A stretch of DNA of 64,000 bases from Gnetum montanum (lineage: Eukaryota > Streptophyta > Gnetopsida > Gnetales > Gnetaceae), in contig MNCI01025042.1 in the NCBI GenBank assembly GCA_015680685.1, forward strand, positions 510,043-574,042, given 5' to 3'. The notes under the pieces are model-generated. The model had not been told where the DNA came from. It saw only the letters and a list, made by a program, of their open reading frames with translations, and did no database searches. Numbering within the stretch: position 1 is the stretch's first letter; each line of letters opens with the position of its first letter. Below, piece by piece: positions 34,923 to 47,734 of this stretch. Both the position numbers and the translations under genes were made by a program.

Positions 34923-35420
34923 ATGTTACCTCTCGTTCCATGTTATAGTGATATATATTTAGAAGTTAAACTCAATTCTCTCCAATTTCTTTTGCAATTC
35001 AATTTTAGTGAATGTGACTTTAAAATTTTTGGATTTGTTTTACACCTTGTAAAACTCTCATTTTTAACCCTAGATGAGGTGGAGAAATGGTTAAGAAAAG
35101 GTTATAATTACATTCATATAGCCAAACTAAATATACATCCACATTTTAACTATAAGTTAAAGAATTTCTACCAAATTACATTAGTAGACAGAAGATTTAA
35201 AACATTCAAGGATGTTATAATTACTCATGAAAATGGATAATTAGAAATAAATGCCTTAGTAGTAACCCTACCAAACTTTACTCTTTCCCTCAGAGATAGA
35301 AATAGATATAAATCCTTAATGCTAATAGTATATATTCTAGTCGACATGGATTACGGTAGTATTTACACTACTATTAAAACTAGGTAATGTTTTAAATTAT
35401 TTAGTTCTTTTAATATAAAA
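34923..35420 (+). pseudogene. Caulimovirid movement protein relic
   Basis: A 105-codon open stretch (34,923-35,240) contains LRKGYNYIHIAKLNIH and YQITLVDRRFKTFKDV, then after a stop LVVTLPNFTLSLRDRNRYKS. This spacing (GYNYIH, a D-R-F motif, then P-N-F-x-x-S-L-x-D) is characteristic of the 30K-type movement domain in caulimovirids. The domain acts in cell-to-cell movement in exogenous relatives. Here it is broken by a stop near 35,238 and by later stops and frame loss. Confidence 0.7.
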
Positions 35421-36480
35421 AGGTTATTGCCTTTTGGAAAACAAGTCATTTCAATGGGATCAACAAACATAGAATATGAAATAGAGAATAGTATAGAAGA
35501 TCTCCCAATACATACATTATACCCATAGATAGATGATTTCGTAGAGGAATTTTATAAATTTATTTCATCCCCAAAATTCATAGGATTAAGGAAGAGAATG
35601 TACAACATGAGATTGAAGACTTCAATCTTCCTAGAAAATGGCCCATTCTCTACAACTCCTTCAAAACAACCTCCAAAGGGTACTCATTTCTGAATTCCAA
35701 AGATACCTTCATTCCTTGGAAAAGTCCAAAGCTAATAAAAGATACTATACTAGAAGATTTGAAACAAATGGAAGAAAAGATTAAAGAGATCCTAAAAGGA
35801 AAAGGGTCAGAAATTGATATTGAAACCATCTTTAGAAAAAGAGATTAGACACGGAAATAGAAGAGTCATCTTCATCATAAGAACATCCTAAAATAACAAA
35901 GATTGATAACTTCTATTTGCATCCTACTACAATTAAACACTAAAATAGTTATCATTGTGCAAAATTTGATGCCCTATTGAACATAAGCACAAATGCAAAA
36001 ACCTCTAGTTCTAAATATGATTCTGAAAAAGAATACAACCCACATATTGAAGCAAAAATAGGATCTACTAAATAAGACAAAGAAAAAGAACACATTAGGT
36101 AACAAAAAAGGCTCTATAGACCCCCTACTATTATTATGAAACTCCAAAAATAGGCAAATGGACATCTAACCTCTACCTTAATCACAAGTAAAGCTTGTCT
36201 TACTGAACTTCAAAAAACCAAAATGAAATCAAGAATATTAACACAAGTATGCAAAAATGGGTACCAAAACGACAACCTACTTCATAAGAAGAAGAAAAAT
36301 TTTTTACATTTCAAATTATGACACATGCTTACATTGCCCAGCTAAGAAAAATAGTAGTCATAGTAAAATAAAACTTGCATATGAATAAAATAGTAAGGAT
36401 AAGCTTAACACCAATAAAGAAGAAGGATCAGTCATCATGGAACATGACCATTAAGGAAGTGATGGTTTACATGAATAAGT
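35421..36480 (+). pseudogene. Decayed linker between movement and coat regions
   Basis: Lys/Glu-rich translated fragments without a recognisable domain, with stops in all frames every few dozen codons. Position suggests the intervirus-variable linker of the polyprotein. A minus-strand ORF at 35,974-36,165 is a shadow. Confidence 0.4.
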
Positions 36481-36539
36481 AGAACCTATAGCTCAACTAG
36501 AAGAATATCCCCAAGGCTCATGTAAGCTAATGAGTGAAA

Positions 36540-37660
36540 AAGATCTAAAATATTGAATGGATGAATTAAACTATAAACAAAAAATGAAAGTGATTCACCA
36601 AACCATAAGGAACATTGACAAATAAGTAATTCTTGAGAAAAAGATAAAAAAACATTCTATCCATAATTGTGTCTTTAATTTTATTGGAAAACTTAAAGAT
36701 TGGTGGTTAAAAATCCCATCAAACATCAAGAATCAACTTTTTGACTATCCTAGTAAACAATTCATAAATGCCTTAATCAAAGAATTTATATGGAATAAAA
36801 AAAATCAAATGGATGAATACTACAAAAAGTTTCTAAGACCTTATCTTAAAGATATTAAGGATATTGATCCCTATATGAGGAAAATGAAGGACTAGTACTA
36901 TAAAGAAAGTCTAGCACATGATCAAATTGCAAAGAAACATTTCTTGACTTCATGTCCTCCTACATTTTCTAAAAAATATAAATACAAATTAGATCAATTA
37001 GGACAAGACCTAGAACATATGATCCTAGGAGCGATAAGACAATTTATTAACCAACCTAACATAATCATGTGTTAAGAAATCCAAGCGCATCAACAAATAG
37101 CAAAACAAGAGAAAGAACTATGACACTCTTTCTACTACAACCTATGTCTCAAAGGATACAAATTTTGTCCATCTAGAAAAGAAAATACAAAACATAAAAG
37201 GAAAAAAAAAACTTCTTGTTCACACAAAAAATCTTGACAATCAAAACGAGTAAGAACAAAACCATATCTTAAAATGTTTAAGCAGAAGAAAAATAAGATC
37301 CCTAAGAAGCAAATTAAATGTTTCTTATGCAAAGATAATTATTATGCCACAAATTTCCCTGATAGAAATAGAAATACAAAGAAAGTGAACTTCATTAAGG
37401 AATATAACTTATCAGAAAAATATTATGATTTTCTTATAAACAAAAATGAAGGAGTTAGTCAAGGAGATATTTTACTTGAAGAAAATTATTTTGGAGACTT
37501 TGATCAGTATGACCTAGATCTAGCGTATTCAAGTAACTATTCATATTATTACTTTTATAATTCAAATATAATCAATCCCACTTAAAACTCTCTCAATCTT
37601 ATACAAAACAACTATGAGTACAAAGAATTAACAGAGAGATGGAAGCTCTTCAAGAAGAAA
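36540..37660 (+). pseudogene. Caulimovirid coat protein relic with zinc-knuckle remnant
   Basis: Fragments include FNFIGKLKDWWLKIPSNIKN and a Lys-rich basic stretch, then a degenerate zinc knuckle at about 37,315-37,360 (CFLCKDNYYATNFPDR), where the His and last Cys expected in CX2CX4HX4C are gone. An acidic Tyr/Asp-rich tail follows in a 103-codon open stretch ending 37,585. The basic region, knuckle and acidic tail are in the order expected for a caulimovirid capsid protein. Confidence 0.65.
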
Positions 37661-37724
37661 AAATAGAATTTTCATATGTCAAACCAATAAGATAATCTCC
37701 TTAGAAATATGGATAGAAAGTAGG

Positions 37725-38602
37725 TGATGAGTGGCAAGTACCATTATGCTTAAACATACAAATCACAAGCATCCACATGTAATCTAACCAAATTTTGTAG
37801 ACTTTAAGTTCTTAATTACACTGGGTCTAGGACATGAAATCTAAGCATGACAATCGTTGTCTTCTCAACTACACTTGTAGAGCTTAATTGTATGGTTAAG
37901 TGCAATTGAGGCACATGGTTTTATCATTTTATTTTTTATTCATCTATGATTAATAACAAGCTAAAATAATTTATGAACCAATTTAACTAATCTAAATGCT
38001 AATTAATAACTAACTATCCTAACATAGGTATCTAGTCCCACTTTTCATGCATATCCTAAATACGTATAACATTGTTGGATTACCAAACGTTAAGTGTTGC
38101 TGGGATTACCAAGCGTCATGCACATGCTTGAAGTGGTCATACTTATGTACTTAATTTATTGCTATCTAATCTAGCTAACTTAATTTAGCTTAATTACTTG
38201 AAAACATTAAAGGAAAGTACACAAAACATTAAATGCATGAATAAAATAATTAATCTAGCCAAGGTGTTACAAGGTTTATAAGAAAGCTCATCATTATTGC
38301 CACACACACTACTGTGCTTAGGTACAACAATGCTCGAATAAAGATCCATACACTCAACAACTCCTACTATGGGCACTTTGAAAAATATTCTAACTCTAAA
38401 GAAAAGAAACTGCAAGAGCTCTACTATGCTATGACAAAACTTATTGCCAAAACTATGTGCCCAAGCACTATATTTATAGGTTGACATACATCCCACAATA
38501 TCAAATATCTGACATTGCTTCTTAGGCCTCGATATCGGGTACCCAATATCAAGGCTCCGATATTTCATCCAATATTGAAGCCATATAAAATATAGTTCAT
38601 CA
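37725..38602 (-). repeat. B3 3' LTR
   Basis: Aligns with 46,858-47,734. On the minus strand it starts TGATGAACTATATTTTATAT and includes a CGATATCG-type motif near 38,530 and TATA box CCTATAAATATAG at about 38,472-38,484. It is more diverged from its partner than the two B2 LTRs are. Confidence 0.9.
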
Positions 38603-38613
38603 TACCCCCACAA
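38603..38613 (-). other. B3 polypurine-type tract
   Basis: Read on the minus strand, TTGTGGGGGTA immediately before the 3' LTR, matching B2. Confidence 0.6.
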
Positions 38614-40560
38614 CTAAATCAAAACTCATCCTCAAGTGAACAAAAGAAGAAATAAGTACCTTACAAAATATTGGGAAGGTATGGGATTATTTACTGACAT
38701 GCAAACTAACTCAAATGGAATAGATATATTCTAAGTGTCCAAGTGTACGAATTTACAATCTTTTACAAAATTGGGTATTCATGACAATAGAATTGAATAC
38801 TCTGGAAACTAAAGAAAGAGGGAGAGGATTCAATGATCATGAAGGTCCTCATCACATGGTGCTGCTGCTCATCCTTTGGTGAAGATAGCCCACTTTCAGC
38901 CCACACTTTCCACTACAATAATAACAAAATCGAAAATTATTGTGTAATGTGTAACATATAGCCTTTAGATACCTCATCTCATCAGTAGTTACACTTGGCT
39001 AGGTTGTGATTATGGTGGAATTCCTTTAATAGTGTTAGTGAGAAGACTAAAAAATAGGGTAAAATGAATAAGCAGTACATTAATAAATTCTGAAAAGCTC
39101 AAATGTGATGAAATACTTAAAAAGGGTTAAAGAATTCACAACAACAAGAAAAAGAGAATTTCATTAAAAAACATTGTGAAGATGCACACAATTGGATGTC
39201 ATTAATGGGGCACATAAAAGGATTTGATTATGAGAATGTCTAAGGATAAAGAAATTGACTGATCCAACCAAAAGATATGCAAGTGGGTCCTCCCCAAAGT
39301 AGGGACATGCCCTTTGTTGCCCTTGCATAACCTCAAACTAAGGAGTTCGTAGGCCCCATGGATGATTAATGGTTACAAAAAGTTAAATATGAAAAACTGA
39401 AAGAAAATACCCAAGAATTTCAACAAATCAAACCAAGACATCAAAAAAGAACATGAACACCGACAGTGAGGTGAGGCATGGAAAGCATAGATGTATGAGA
39501 GAGAAAGTGGAATGGAATTCCTAATTAAGGTCACATGAAGTCCATTATGAATTTTTATGGTTAAGTGACTTCATAAAATCCATCCTTAGTCTAGACCAAA
39601 ACCAACCACGTTCAGTGATTTCACATTGCCACTCTAAGATTGGTCCACCCCCTTGAGACACAAGAGTGCTCCCACAAAACAACCACCACTCCTTATTTTA
39701 AGAAGAAAAGAGAAGTAGGAAGTGAGAAAGGGCCTTAGTTAGAGGGGAACTTCAAGCATGGGTAACATGTCTTGCTAGTCTCATAACCAATGCTTGTAGC
39801 CCGTTTATTCTATCTAAGTAGTGTGCTTTGAATTCTCATCATTTTTTTAAATGGAAACCACACCATATAAAGACTTATTCAACTTCCTTTTATTGGTCAA
39901 CACAAAATGATAAGAAATCCATGAAAACACACATGCACCCGAGTAAGTAGAAAGGCACAAAGAGTACCAGGTCGCCTTAAAGTCACACCCTATTCAAACC
40001 CTTGAATCCTCTCTAAGACCAGAAACTATCAAGGTTACAAGTTTGTTAAAGTTTTATTAATGAAAAAGAACCTCACACTTCTAGAACTGAAAACATCATA
40101 GAGTTTGTGAATGGGTGAATGACATGGACTCACTGCCTGTTTCATGAAAAAGAAACCATATCCTAGTCATCGGTAACAAAATTCAATGCCAGACTCCAAA
40201 CACCAATAATCAAATAATCAAATAGCACATGCCCACATCAAACAAACCACATTGTACCTAGTTGGTAATCACACCAAAATAAAAATATATATACAAGAAA
40301 TTGTAAAACATTTAAGAAAAATAGAATGCACTAATGATGTTGTAAAACAAAAATTGGAAAAAAAATTAATAACATAAAAATAAAAAGGTGTAAGATAAAG
40401 AAGGTGTAAAATAAAATGTTGTAAAAATAACAAGGTGTAAGACAAAAACATGAAAAACTAAGAAGTCACTTATATAGTTACCATGGATGGCCATCTCCCC
40501 CACAACTAGATTAAAAGGATGAGATAAAAAAGATTGCTCATGATTGTCCATTTTTATTTT
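38614..40560 (-). other. B3 3' untranslated region with T-rich array
   Basis: No gene supported. It matches B2 29,690-31,745 in inverted orientation, including the TTTTTGTCTTACACC array at 40,330-40,450. No envelope-like ORF, which some Athila elements carry here, is seen. Confidence 0.6.
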
Positions 40561-41790
40561 TTGCATTGGCTTGCTTGGGCTCGTGGAAAATATTTACTTG
40601 TTGGATGTTGACTAACTGCTTTTTGTCTAGGTTATCAGGTTTGTAGATTAACATGACCCCAGAAGGAAAACTTTCAAAAATAATATACGAGCCTTCCCAT
40701 AGTGTTTGGAAATTGGTTCATTATGGCACACACATGGGGTTCCAATAGAGAACCTTATTTCCTATTGAAACTTGACTCTCCTAATTCTAAGGTTATGGCA
40801 TTTTTTATTGAATGCCTTGTGCAACTCGTTAGATGATAGGGCCACTAGTCAATTTTCATCTAGCAAGTTGAGATTCATTAATCTTTCTTTTTATTTTACA
40901 CTTAAGTCAAGGTCAAGGTCATAGGTTGTTGAAAGTGTACGGAGCTTAGATTGAATTGAGAGCATTGAAATTTTTCTGTACACCAACTCATAGGGAGAGT
41001 AGCCAATAAGAATTTTTCATGTTGAGTGGTACGCCCAAAGGGCATCGTTGAGTTTCATGCTCCAATCTCTCCTATATTTGTTAACCATTCTTGTTAGAAT
41101 CTTTGTGATCTCCCTATTAGTAATGTCTACTTAACCATTGGCTTGGGGATGATAAGGTCTTGTTAATTTCTTCTCAACTCCCAAGCATTTCATAAGCTTC
41201 CAAAAGGTAGAACCTGTAAAGTGGGTTACATTATAAGAAATTAATGTACATGGCACACCAAACTTGTTTACAACATTCTATTGTACAAAATAAGTACCAA
41301 TAGCATATGTACAATGGGTGACACCTACTACTTCTACCCATTTGACTATAATGTATGCCTTTACATTTAACATGGACATGATTGGAATCATGAAGTTAAT
41401 GCCCCAGATATCAAAGGCTTCTAGTGATTGAATCCACTACTAAGATCCCTTCATTCGAGTAATCATTCTACCATCTTGTTGGCAATGTTCATAAGAGTGC
41501 AAAAATTCATGAGCATCCCTAAAAAGTATTGGTCAATAATACCCTGCCATTAGGATTCTAATAGTTATGCATCTCCTAGCATAGTGCCCCCCACAAGGAC
41601 CCTCATAAGCATCCTGGAGAATGAATAGTTGATTAGCATCAGAGATACACCAATGAACCATGCCATTGATGCACACCTTGTAGAGGTGCCTTTTGATCTC
41701 CATGAAGCATTTCATCGGGTGAAGAAATTGTTGTTTCTTCCGATGGTCCAACCCTTGTGGCATCTTTTGAGTGAGAAGATAAGTGAGAAT
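40560..41790 (-). pseudogene. B3 integrase relic
   Basis: The zinc-binding part is in a 76-codon open stretch (41,763-41,533) with MVHWCISDANQLFILQDAYE and GGHYARRCITIRILMAGYY. In the core all three usual acidic positions are altered: WGINFM near 41,390 (Asp to Asn), ISYNVTHF near 41,245 (Asp to Tyr), and NG[12 protein letters not shown] near 41,130 (Glu to Asp). The enzyme is dead. Confidence 0.8.
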
Positions 41791-41899
41791 GCCATTGTAC
41801 CATTTAGGCTCAATGGGAAATTGGTCAATTATAGCCCCAACAAAGAGGAGTCCATCAGGAAACTAATCAAATATTGGGCTTTTCTCCTCTTTGTTGTTC

Positions 41900-42330
41900 C
41901 ATTACAACCAAGACAAGTGGTCAACAACCACATTCTCAGTTTCCTTTCGATCTACCATCATAAGATCAAATTCTTGTAAGATCACCAGCCACTATATAAC
42001 ATGGGGGCTCACCATTAGCTTATTCATTAGGAAGTAAATTCCATTGTGTTCTATGTGGACAAACCCTTTGTATCCTAGCACATAGTGCCTGAACATCTCT
42101 AGAGTAAACACAACTACCGTCAATTCTTTTTCTATGGTGATGTAGTTCAGTTGTACACACACAATGCTTCAACTTATGTAGTGGATGTAATATGGACATT
42201 TCTTATCATTCAACTGCATAAGCATAGCCCCCAAGGCATAATTTGATGCATCTGTCATAACATGAAATGATTTGGACTAATTAGATGCTTGTAGAAATAG
42301 AGTCTCTACAAGTTTCTGCTTGAGACTCTG
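41900..42330 (-). pseudogene. B3 RNase H relic
   Basis: Minus-strand frame gives FHVMTDASNYALGAMLMQ near 42,215-42,265, the N-terminal RNase H motif with the catalytic Asp kept. Downstream sequence fits the YTTIEKELLAV-like and HIVLMYHN-like region but is broken. Confidence 0.7.
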
Positions 42331-42479
42331 AAATGCATTTTTGAATTCCTTGGTCCAAATGAAAGGAGCATCTTTCTTTGTTAGCTCAACCAACAATTTT
42401 GCAATCTTAGAAAAATTCTCTATAAATCGTCAGTAGTAGCCAATGTGTCCAAAAAATGATCGAACATCTTTTACAATTT

Positions 42480-43250
42480 CTAATTAGCGAGTAATTCCTT
42501 GGATGACCCTTATCTTTTTGGTGTTCACCTCAATCCTTACTTGTGAGATTTTATGCCCCAATACAATGCCCTTCTAGACCATCAAATAACTCTTTTCCAA
42601 TTAAGCTAAAGATTAGTCTCCACACATCTTTTGAGCACTTACTCAACACGGTCAAGGGCTTGCTCAAATGTAGCTCCATAGCTAGAGAATTCATCCATGA
42701 AGACTTCTACTCCCTACTAATTTATTGCTAAAAAATGCTTATGACCAGGCATTAAAATGTAGTAGGGACATTGCACAAGCCAGATGGCATCTTTCGATAT
42801 GCAAAAGTCCCCCAAGGACTCGTGAATGTTATTTTGGCCTAATCCTCAAGAATGACCTAGATTTGGTTATAGCCAATATAAAAATTTACAAATTATAATA
42901 GCAATATCCAAATATAGTGTACAACACCTGATCCACAAATGGAAATGGAAAGTGATCTTTGAATGTTGTCATATTCAACAGCCGAAAATCAATGCAAACT
43001 TGCCACTTGCCACCTTTATTTGGCACAATCATGAGTGGGCTAGCCCACTTACTATCTGCAATGGGATAGATAAACCCTGTCTTGAGGAGTTGTTCAGTGT
43101 CCTCCTTGATGATCTACTTCAATTTTGGCTTCATCTGCTGCTGCAACTACCTCTTTAGCTTCATGGTTGGACCAATATAAATAGAATGTTGGCATATCCT
43201 AGGATCAATCACTATGAGTTTAGGATATGACCAAGCAAAGGTTGTTGGCC
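42480..43250 (-). pseudogene. B3 reverse transcriptase relic
   Basis: Motifs on the minus strand: KWASPLMIVPNKGGKWQVCI and FKDHFPFPFVDQV (about 43,065-42,930), then VEVFMDEFSSYGATFEQALD at about 42,710-42,650. The active site reads FMDE at 42,701-42,690 where Athila-like RTs have FMDD. Stops and frameshifts lie between motifs. Confidence 0.8.
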
Positions 43251-43639
43251 ATTTATTGATCACATTCAACAACATCTGTTTCTATTCAGGAGTAAGATTT
43301 GCATTGATTATTACTAACTTCACATTTTTCAAGAATGCACATTCCATGCCAACAAGTAGAGTTTTTAACTCAAGGGGCTCTTATTTAAAATTTTTAAGAA
43401 TTTTCAACTCTCTCTAATAGGTATCATCATTTGCATTATCAAAGAGTTGGTGATGAACTTGTTCCAATTCATCCATGCCCATGACATAAGCACATGTCAA
43501 GCTTTCAGTAGGTTCCATGCATATGGTGCTACTTTCAGAATCAGTAGTCAACCACTAGGTGTCCTCTTATTTTTTGGCTATTGCGTACAAACCTTTAAAT
43601 ATCTACTTCATGTGCACATTGCTTGCATGCAAAAATGAA

Positions 43640-44110
43640 AGCTCATTTCAAAGACCAAAGTTTCTACATGCAATTGCACCTTGTATTACTCTATGTGATC
43701 CATGGAACTTGTTTCTTCTCAATCTTTCCAAATGCATCTTCCTTAGATATTTCTAGGGAAATATTTCTAATGTCCATTCTTGCATCAACAGTGCTTAGCC
43801 ATGCCTTTCCCATCATGATTGGAAAGTTCCCTTTTTAGTTCTCAACCTTGATTACTAGGAAATTAGAAAGATAAGACCACCCACAAAAAGTGGTCACAAT
43901 GTCTTTTACCAATCCCAAAGGAACAATAATGAACTAGTCTATCAATTTTAATCAAATATTGCTCTTCTTGAGAGGTGGAAAGTTCCAGGTAGTATACATC
44001 TCATGAGAAATCAAGTTTATACCAAAACCTGAATCAAGAAGAGCTTTACACGGTTCATTCCCAGTAATCTGTAAATAGATAAAAGGATTCACATGATCAA
44101 CTAATTTCTT
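43640..44110 (-). pseudogene. B3 protease relic
   Basis: Minus-strand frame shows CKALLDSGFGINLISHEMYT near 44,050 with an intact D-S-G active site, then IVPLGLVKDIVTTFCGWSY and GNFPIMMGKAWLSTVDARMD. It matches B2 29,110-29,400. A stop separates the two halves. Confidence 0.75.
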
Positions 44111-44389
44111 GGTAAGGTTTCCAACCTAGATCCAATTAGATATGGCATGAGTGAGCATAACAGTATGGATTCTAGGTGGTATTTGGTTTAAAGGGAACCC
44201 GATGAAATGATTTGCAAAGGATGAGGTAGGAGTAGGATGACTAGCCACCTAAGTCTGTGAGGGCTTACTAGAATTATTGGGCTAGAAGAATGGTCTTTTA
44301 TGAACATGAGGTTCTAAACCACTTGGTTAATGAACCAATTAGATATTGACAGCCTTGGTAGCATTGCATTACTACAGCTAGGCTAGAAG

Positions 44390-46694
44390 TTCACTCTGCA
44401 TGGATGAAGCAAGCAATAGCTACATTGAGGATGGAGGAATAGGTGTAGAAATAAGAGGAGGATACAAATAGAATGTGGTATCCCTTCTAGAATGTGAAGA
44501 ATGAGTTCTATAGTGTTTGAGAGGGTAGTAGTGATGTTTGAAAGGAGAAATGTGACTGGAAGAGTCACATGGAGATAAGGGTTACTGAATGTAATGCCCA
44601 TATGAATCTGGTTGTCTGTAACGGTACTCCTACCTTGGCAATGGCATCGCCCATGATTGTGGGTCTTGTCACTATTGATACTACTTGTACGATTGCAATG
44701 GAGTTTCACTTGGATAATATTGTTGTTACTAAGGGAACTACCTAGGATTTCCTTGAGGATAAGGTAATCTTCTAGGTGTTTGTCTTTTTGCTAGTCATGG
44801 ATTCAAAGAATACACCATAGACTCCTGTAAGTATGACATGATTGGGCAACATCCCTTAGGATGTTCATATTGGTAGATGTGAACCCACCATCATCATCTA
44901 ATTTGATTTTCCCAACTTCCTCTACTGGAGAAATCTTGCCCTTACCCCTTTAATTGGCATGTTTAGCTTCCTTTCACCCCCTACGATTATGATCACTGCC
45001 TTGTTCTTTGGGCTCTTCAGCAATTTTCAAGATAGCTTGAAATCTACTATTCATAGAGTCCCATAACTAATCTACCTTAGCCAAAATTTCATAGGTAAAT
45101 TTTAAAATTGGTAAGGTTTTCTGGTTCACCATCTCATCAAGTGATGATTTCTCCTCACTATCATAAAATCAAACCTCCCTCTTGTAAATGGAAGGATCTC
45201 GATTGTATTCTTCTACACTTTCACGTTTCCTTAACTCTCCTTCTTCTTTTGCTACCTCCTTGATAAACCTTTGGCTCTAATGGACTCTTAACTCTGACAA
45301 TCACCCTTGGGCATAGACTCCAAGAGTTCTTCTCATTTTTTATCAAAGTCCATTTATGACATGGTGAAGTTGCTCCTATTGAGAATAACCATAGCTAGGA
45401 CATTTATGCAATAGAGAATAGTATCGGTCCATGGTGACATCCAAGTGTTCATGTGTCCCTTGTTTCCATCATTGGATCTACCTCCTTAAGTTAGACACTC
45501 GGGAATACATCTAATATTTTTCATTAAACATTTTGATCATTGTACTCCACCATCTAATAAATTCTAGTTCTAAGGACTGGTGCCAGCTCTCTACTTCTTT
45601 GATGAGTGTCCTAGGAAACAACTTAAGCTTTTGCTAATCATTTTCTATATTTTCCAAGGTACAAACATCGTGAAAAGCCTGAAGATTATTTTGCAAATTT
45701 GAGCTATATCTCTATTCGAACCTAGGGATATTATTCATGTTTAGCCTCTTAATCTAACTATCCTTTATCTGCCTTGTAGGAATTTTCATTTTCTCTACGA
45801 TGTTTAGCATGCTTTAGATAGTGAGCAAAGGTTCATCATAGCCATGATCTTAATGCCTATGATGCCCTCTACTACCCCTTCATTTGAATACCCACGCCTT
45901 AGCTCTTAACTTGCCTGATGGTCCTTACGATCATTTCAATCTTGTCAATCACCTCCATCACGATTGTGTCTCATATGATTGCACTTAGATCTACAAGAGG
46001 AAGAAGATGATGACAAAGATGAAGAGGAAGGAGGATTAGCACCATCATGATGCCTACCATGCCCTCTTCAGTGGTCACAACTACAATCATGTTACTTGCC
46101 TACATCCCTGCCATGACTCTCCTCCTTGAATCCTGCTTTGTCATGGGATTCATTCTTCCCAAAACTAGGATTATGTATCATAGACTACAAGTTCTGGTTT
46201 TGACCTCCTTCACCAAAGTCAAAGAGAGGAGTCTCTCTATATGGAAAACCCCCAGAGAAGGATTCTCCATCATCTTTTTGGTACATCAGGAATGAGGAAT
46301 CATTGGACCACTTTCCCTTTGCAAAGTCGTAATGCTGCTCTAGTTGTTGATCCCTTAGACATTCTACATCAGTGGGATGATAATCCTTAGCATCAATATC
46401 TAGCACAACATAATCCTTAGCATAACTATCCAACACAACATATTTAACATGAAGTCCTTAGATGCCCAAATGCATAAGATTTTGTTGGAGCATCATAGAA
46501 TTGGATCAATTAGGCAGCAACACAATGTTTCCCTCCATGTCTCACCATCACAGTAGTTCATCCTAGTGTAGGACAAAGGTGAAATTAGGTACATACTTAT
46601 TAGGATGAGCATATACCACTCTATATTACTGGGGCACATGCTAATTTACTCTGTTAGACTCGGGTGGAGAATCACTCCTATAAGAAGAAGACAT
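44390..46694 (-). pseudogene. B3 gag relic
   Basis: Starts at the ATG at 46,694-46,692 (MSSSYRSDSPPES), shares RVVYAHPNKYVPNFTFVLH with B2, and continues through an 83-codon open stretch (46,436-46,185). A Ser/His/Arg-rich region (around 46,000) precedes capsid-like fragments (45,600-45,250). Frequent TAG and TGA stops, two of them at the same codons as stops in B2. Confidence 0.6.
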
Positions 46695-46838
46695 CTTATA
46701 TTAGAAGACAAGAAATGTAGTGTGCTTTCTTATAATGGTTGTATTTATTCTAATGTATGATATGTCCTTAGGGTTTTTTCTAATGATGTTAAATAATTTT
46801 TTACTAAATCCTAGATAACACATGTAACAAACAAAAGG

Positions 46839-46856
46839 ACACTGGAAATGGTGCCA
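46839..46856 (-). other. B3 primer-binding site (decayed tRNA-Asp type)
   Basis: Minus-strand TGGCACCATTTCCAGTGT, one base inside the 5' LTR end at 46,858. Compared with B2's TGGCGCCGTTGCCGAGGA, most early differences are G-to-A or C-to-T. Confidence 0.7.
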
Positions 46857-46857
46857 A

Positions 46858-47734
46858 TGATGAGCGATGATTACCCCTACGCTCAACCATGTAAATCACA
46901 AGCATTCATGTGTGATCTGGTCAAATTCCACACACCTTAAGTTCCTAATTGCACTAGTTCCAAGATGTGAAATCTAATCGTGACAATTGTTGTCTTCTCA
47001 ACTGCACTTGCGGAGCTTACTTGTATGGTTAACTGCAATTGAGGCACATGATTTTTATAATTCTATATTTTATTCATCTATGATTAATAACAAGTTGAAA
47101 CTCAATTTATGAACCACTTTAACTAATCTAATTACTAATTAATAACTAACTATACTAACATAAGTATCGAGTCCCACTTTTCATGCACATCCTAAACACG
47201 TATAACACTGCTAGGTTACCAAATGTTAAGCATTGCTAGGATTACCAATCATCATCCACATGCTTGAAGTAGTCATACTTATGTACTTAATTTATGGCTA
47301 TCTAATCTAGCTAGCTTAATTTAACTTAATTACTTGGAAGCATTCAAGGAAATTTTGCAAAACATTAAATGCATGAAAAAAATAATTAATCTAGCTAAGG
47401 TGCTACAAGGTTTATCAAAAAGCTTGTCTTTATTGCCGCACATACTACTATGCTTAGGTACAATAGTGCTCGAATAAAAATGTGTACATTCAATGACTCT
47501 TGCTGTAGGCACTTTGGAAAATATTCTAGTTCTGGAGAAAAGAAACTACAAGAGCTCTGCTATGCTATGACAAAACTTATTGTCCAAACTATGTGCCAAA
47601 GCACTATATTTATAGGCTAACACACATATCTGATGTCACTTCTTAGGCCCCGATGTCGGGTATCTAATATCAGGGCTCTAATACTGGAGCTAGAAAAAAT
47701 ACAATATTGGAGCTAGAAAAAATACAATTCATTA
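46858..47734 (-). repeat. B3 5' LTR
   Basis: 877 bp; inner end CTCATCA on the minus strand, outer end TAATGAATTG. Contains CGATGTCGGG near 47,650 and a TATA region near 47,605-47,612 (CTATAAATATAG, minus). Confidence 0.9.

Larger units (their letters stand above)
34900..37724 (+). mobile_element. Endogenous pararetrovirus (Caulimoviridae), left half
   Basis: Contains movement-protein-like and then coat-protein-like sequence in plus orientation. The copy ends abruptly at the B3 insertion and resumes at 47,735 with protease-RT-RNase H. The combined order movement protein, coat protein, protease, RT, RNase H is that of caulimovirids. Composition is more AT-rich than the flanks. Many stops and frameshifts show an old, inactive copy. 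Confidence 0.8.
37725..47734 (-). mobile_element. B3: 10-kb Athila-like LTR element inserted in the pararetrovirus
   Basis: Flanked by a perfect 5-bp target duplication GTAGG (37,720-37,724 and 47,735-47,739). LTRs are 37,725-38,602 (3' LTR) and 46,858-47,734 (5' LTR), 878 and 877 bp, with TGATGAG...TTCATCA ends (the outer end of the 5' LTR now ATTA). Reading leftwards: primer site, gag, protease, RT, RNase H, integrase, T-rich array, G-rich tract, LTR. All domains are broken. It is the same family as B2. Confidence 0.95.

Noticed and set aside
34923-35240. Possible host gene of 105 codons
   Set aside because: Motif order matches a caulimovirid movement protein, and the rest of a viral genome follows.
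46047-46295. Plus-strand ORF of 82 codons
   Set aside because: Antisense to the B3 gag; no independent similarity.
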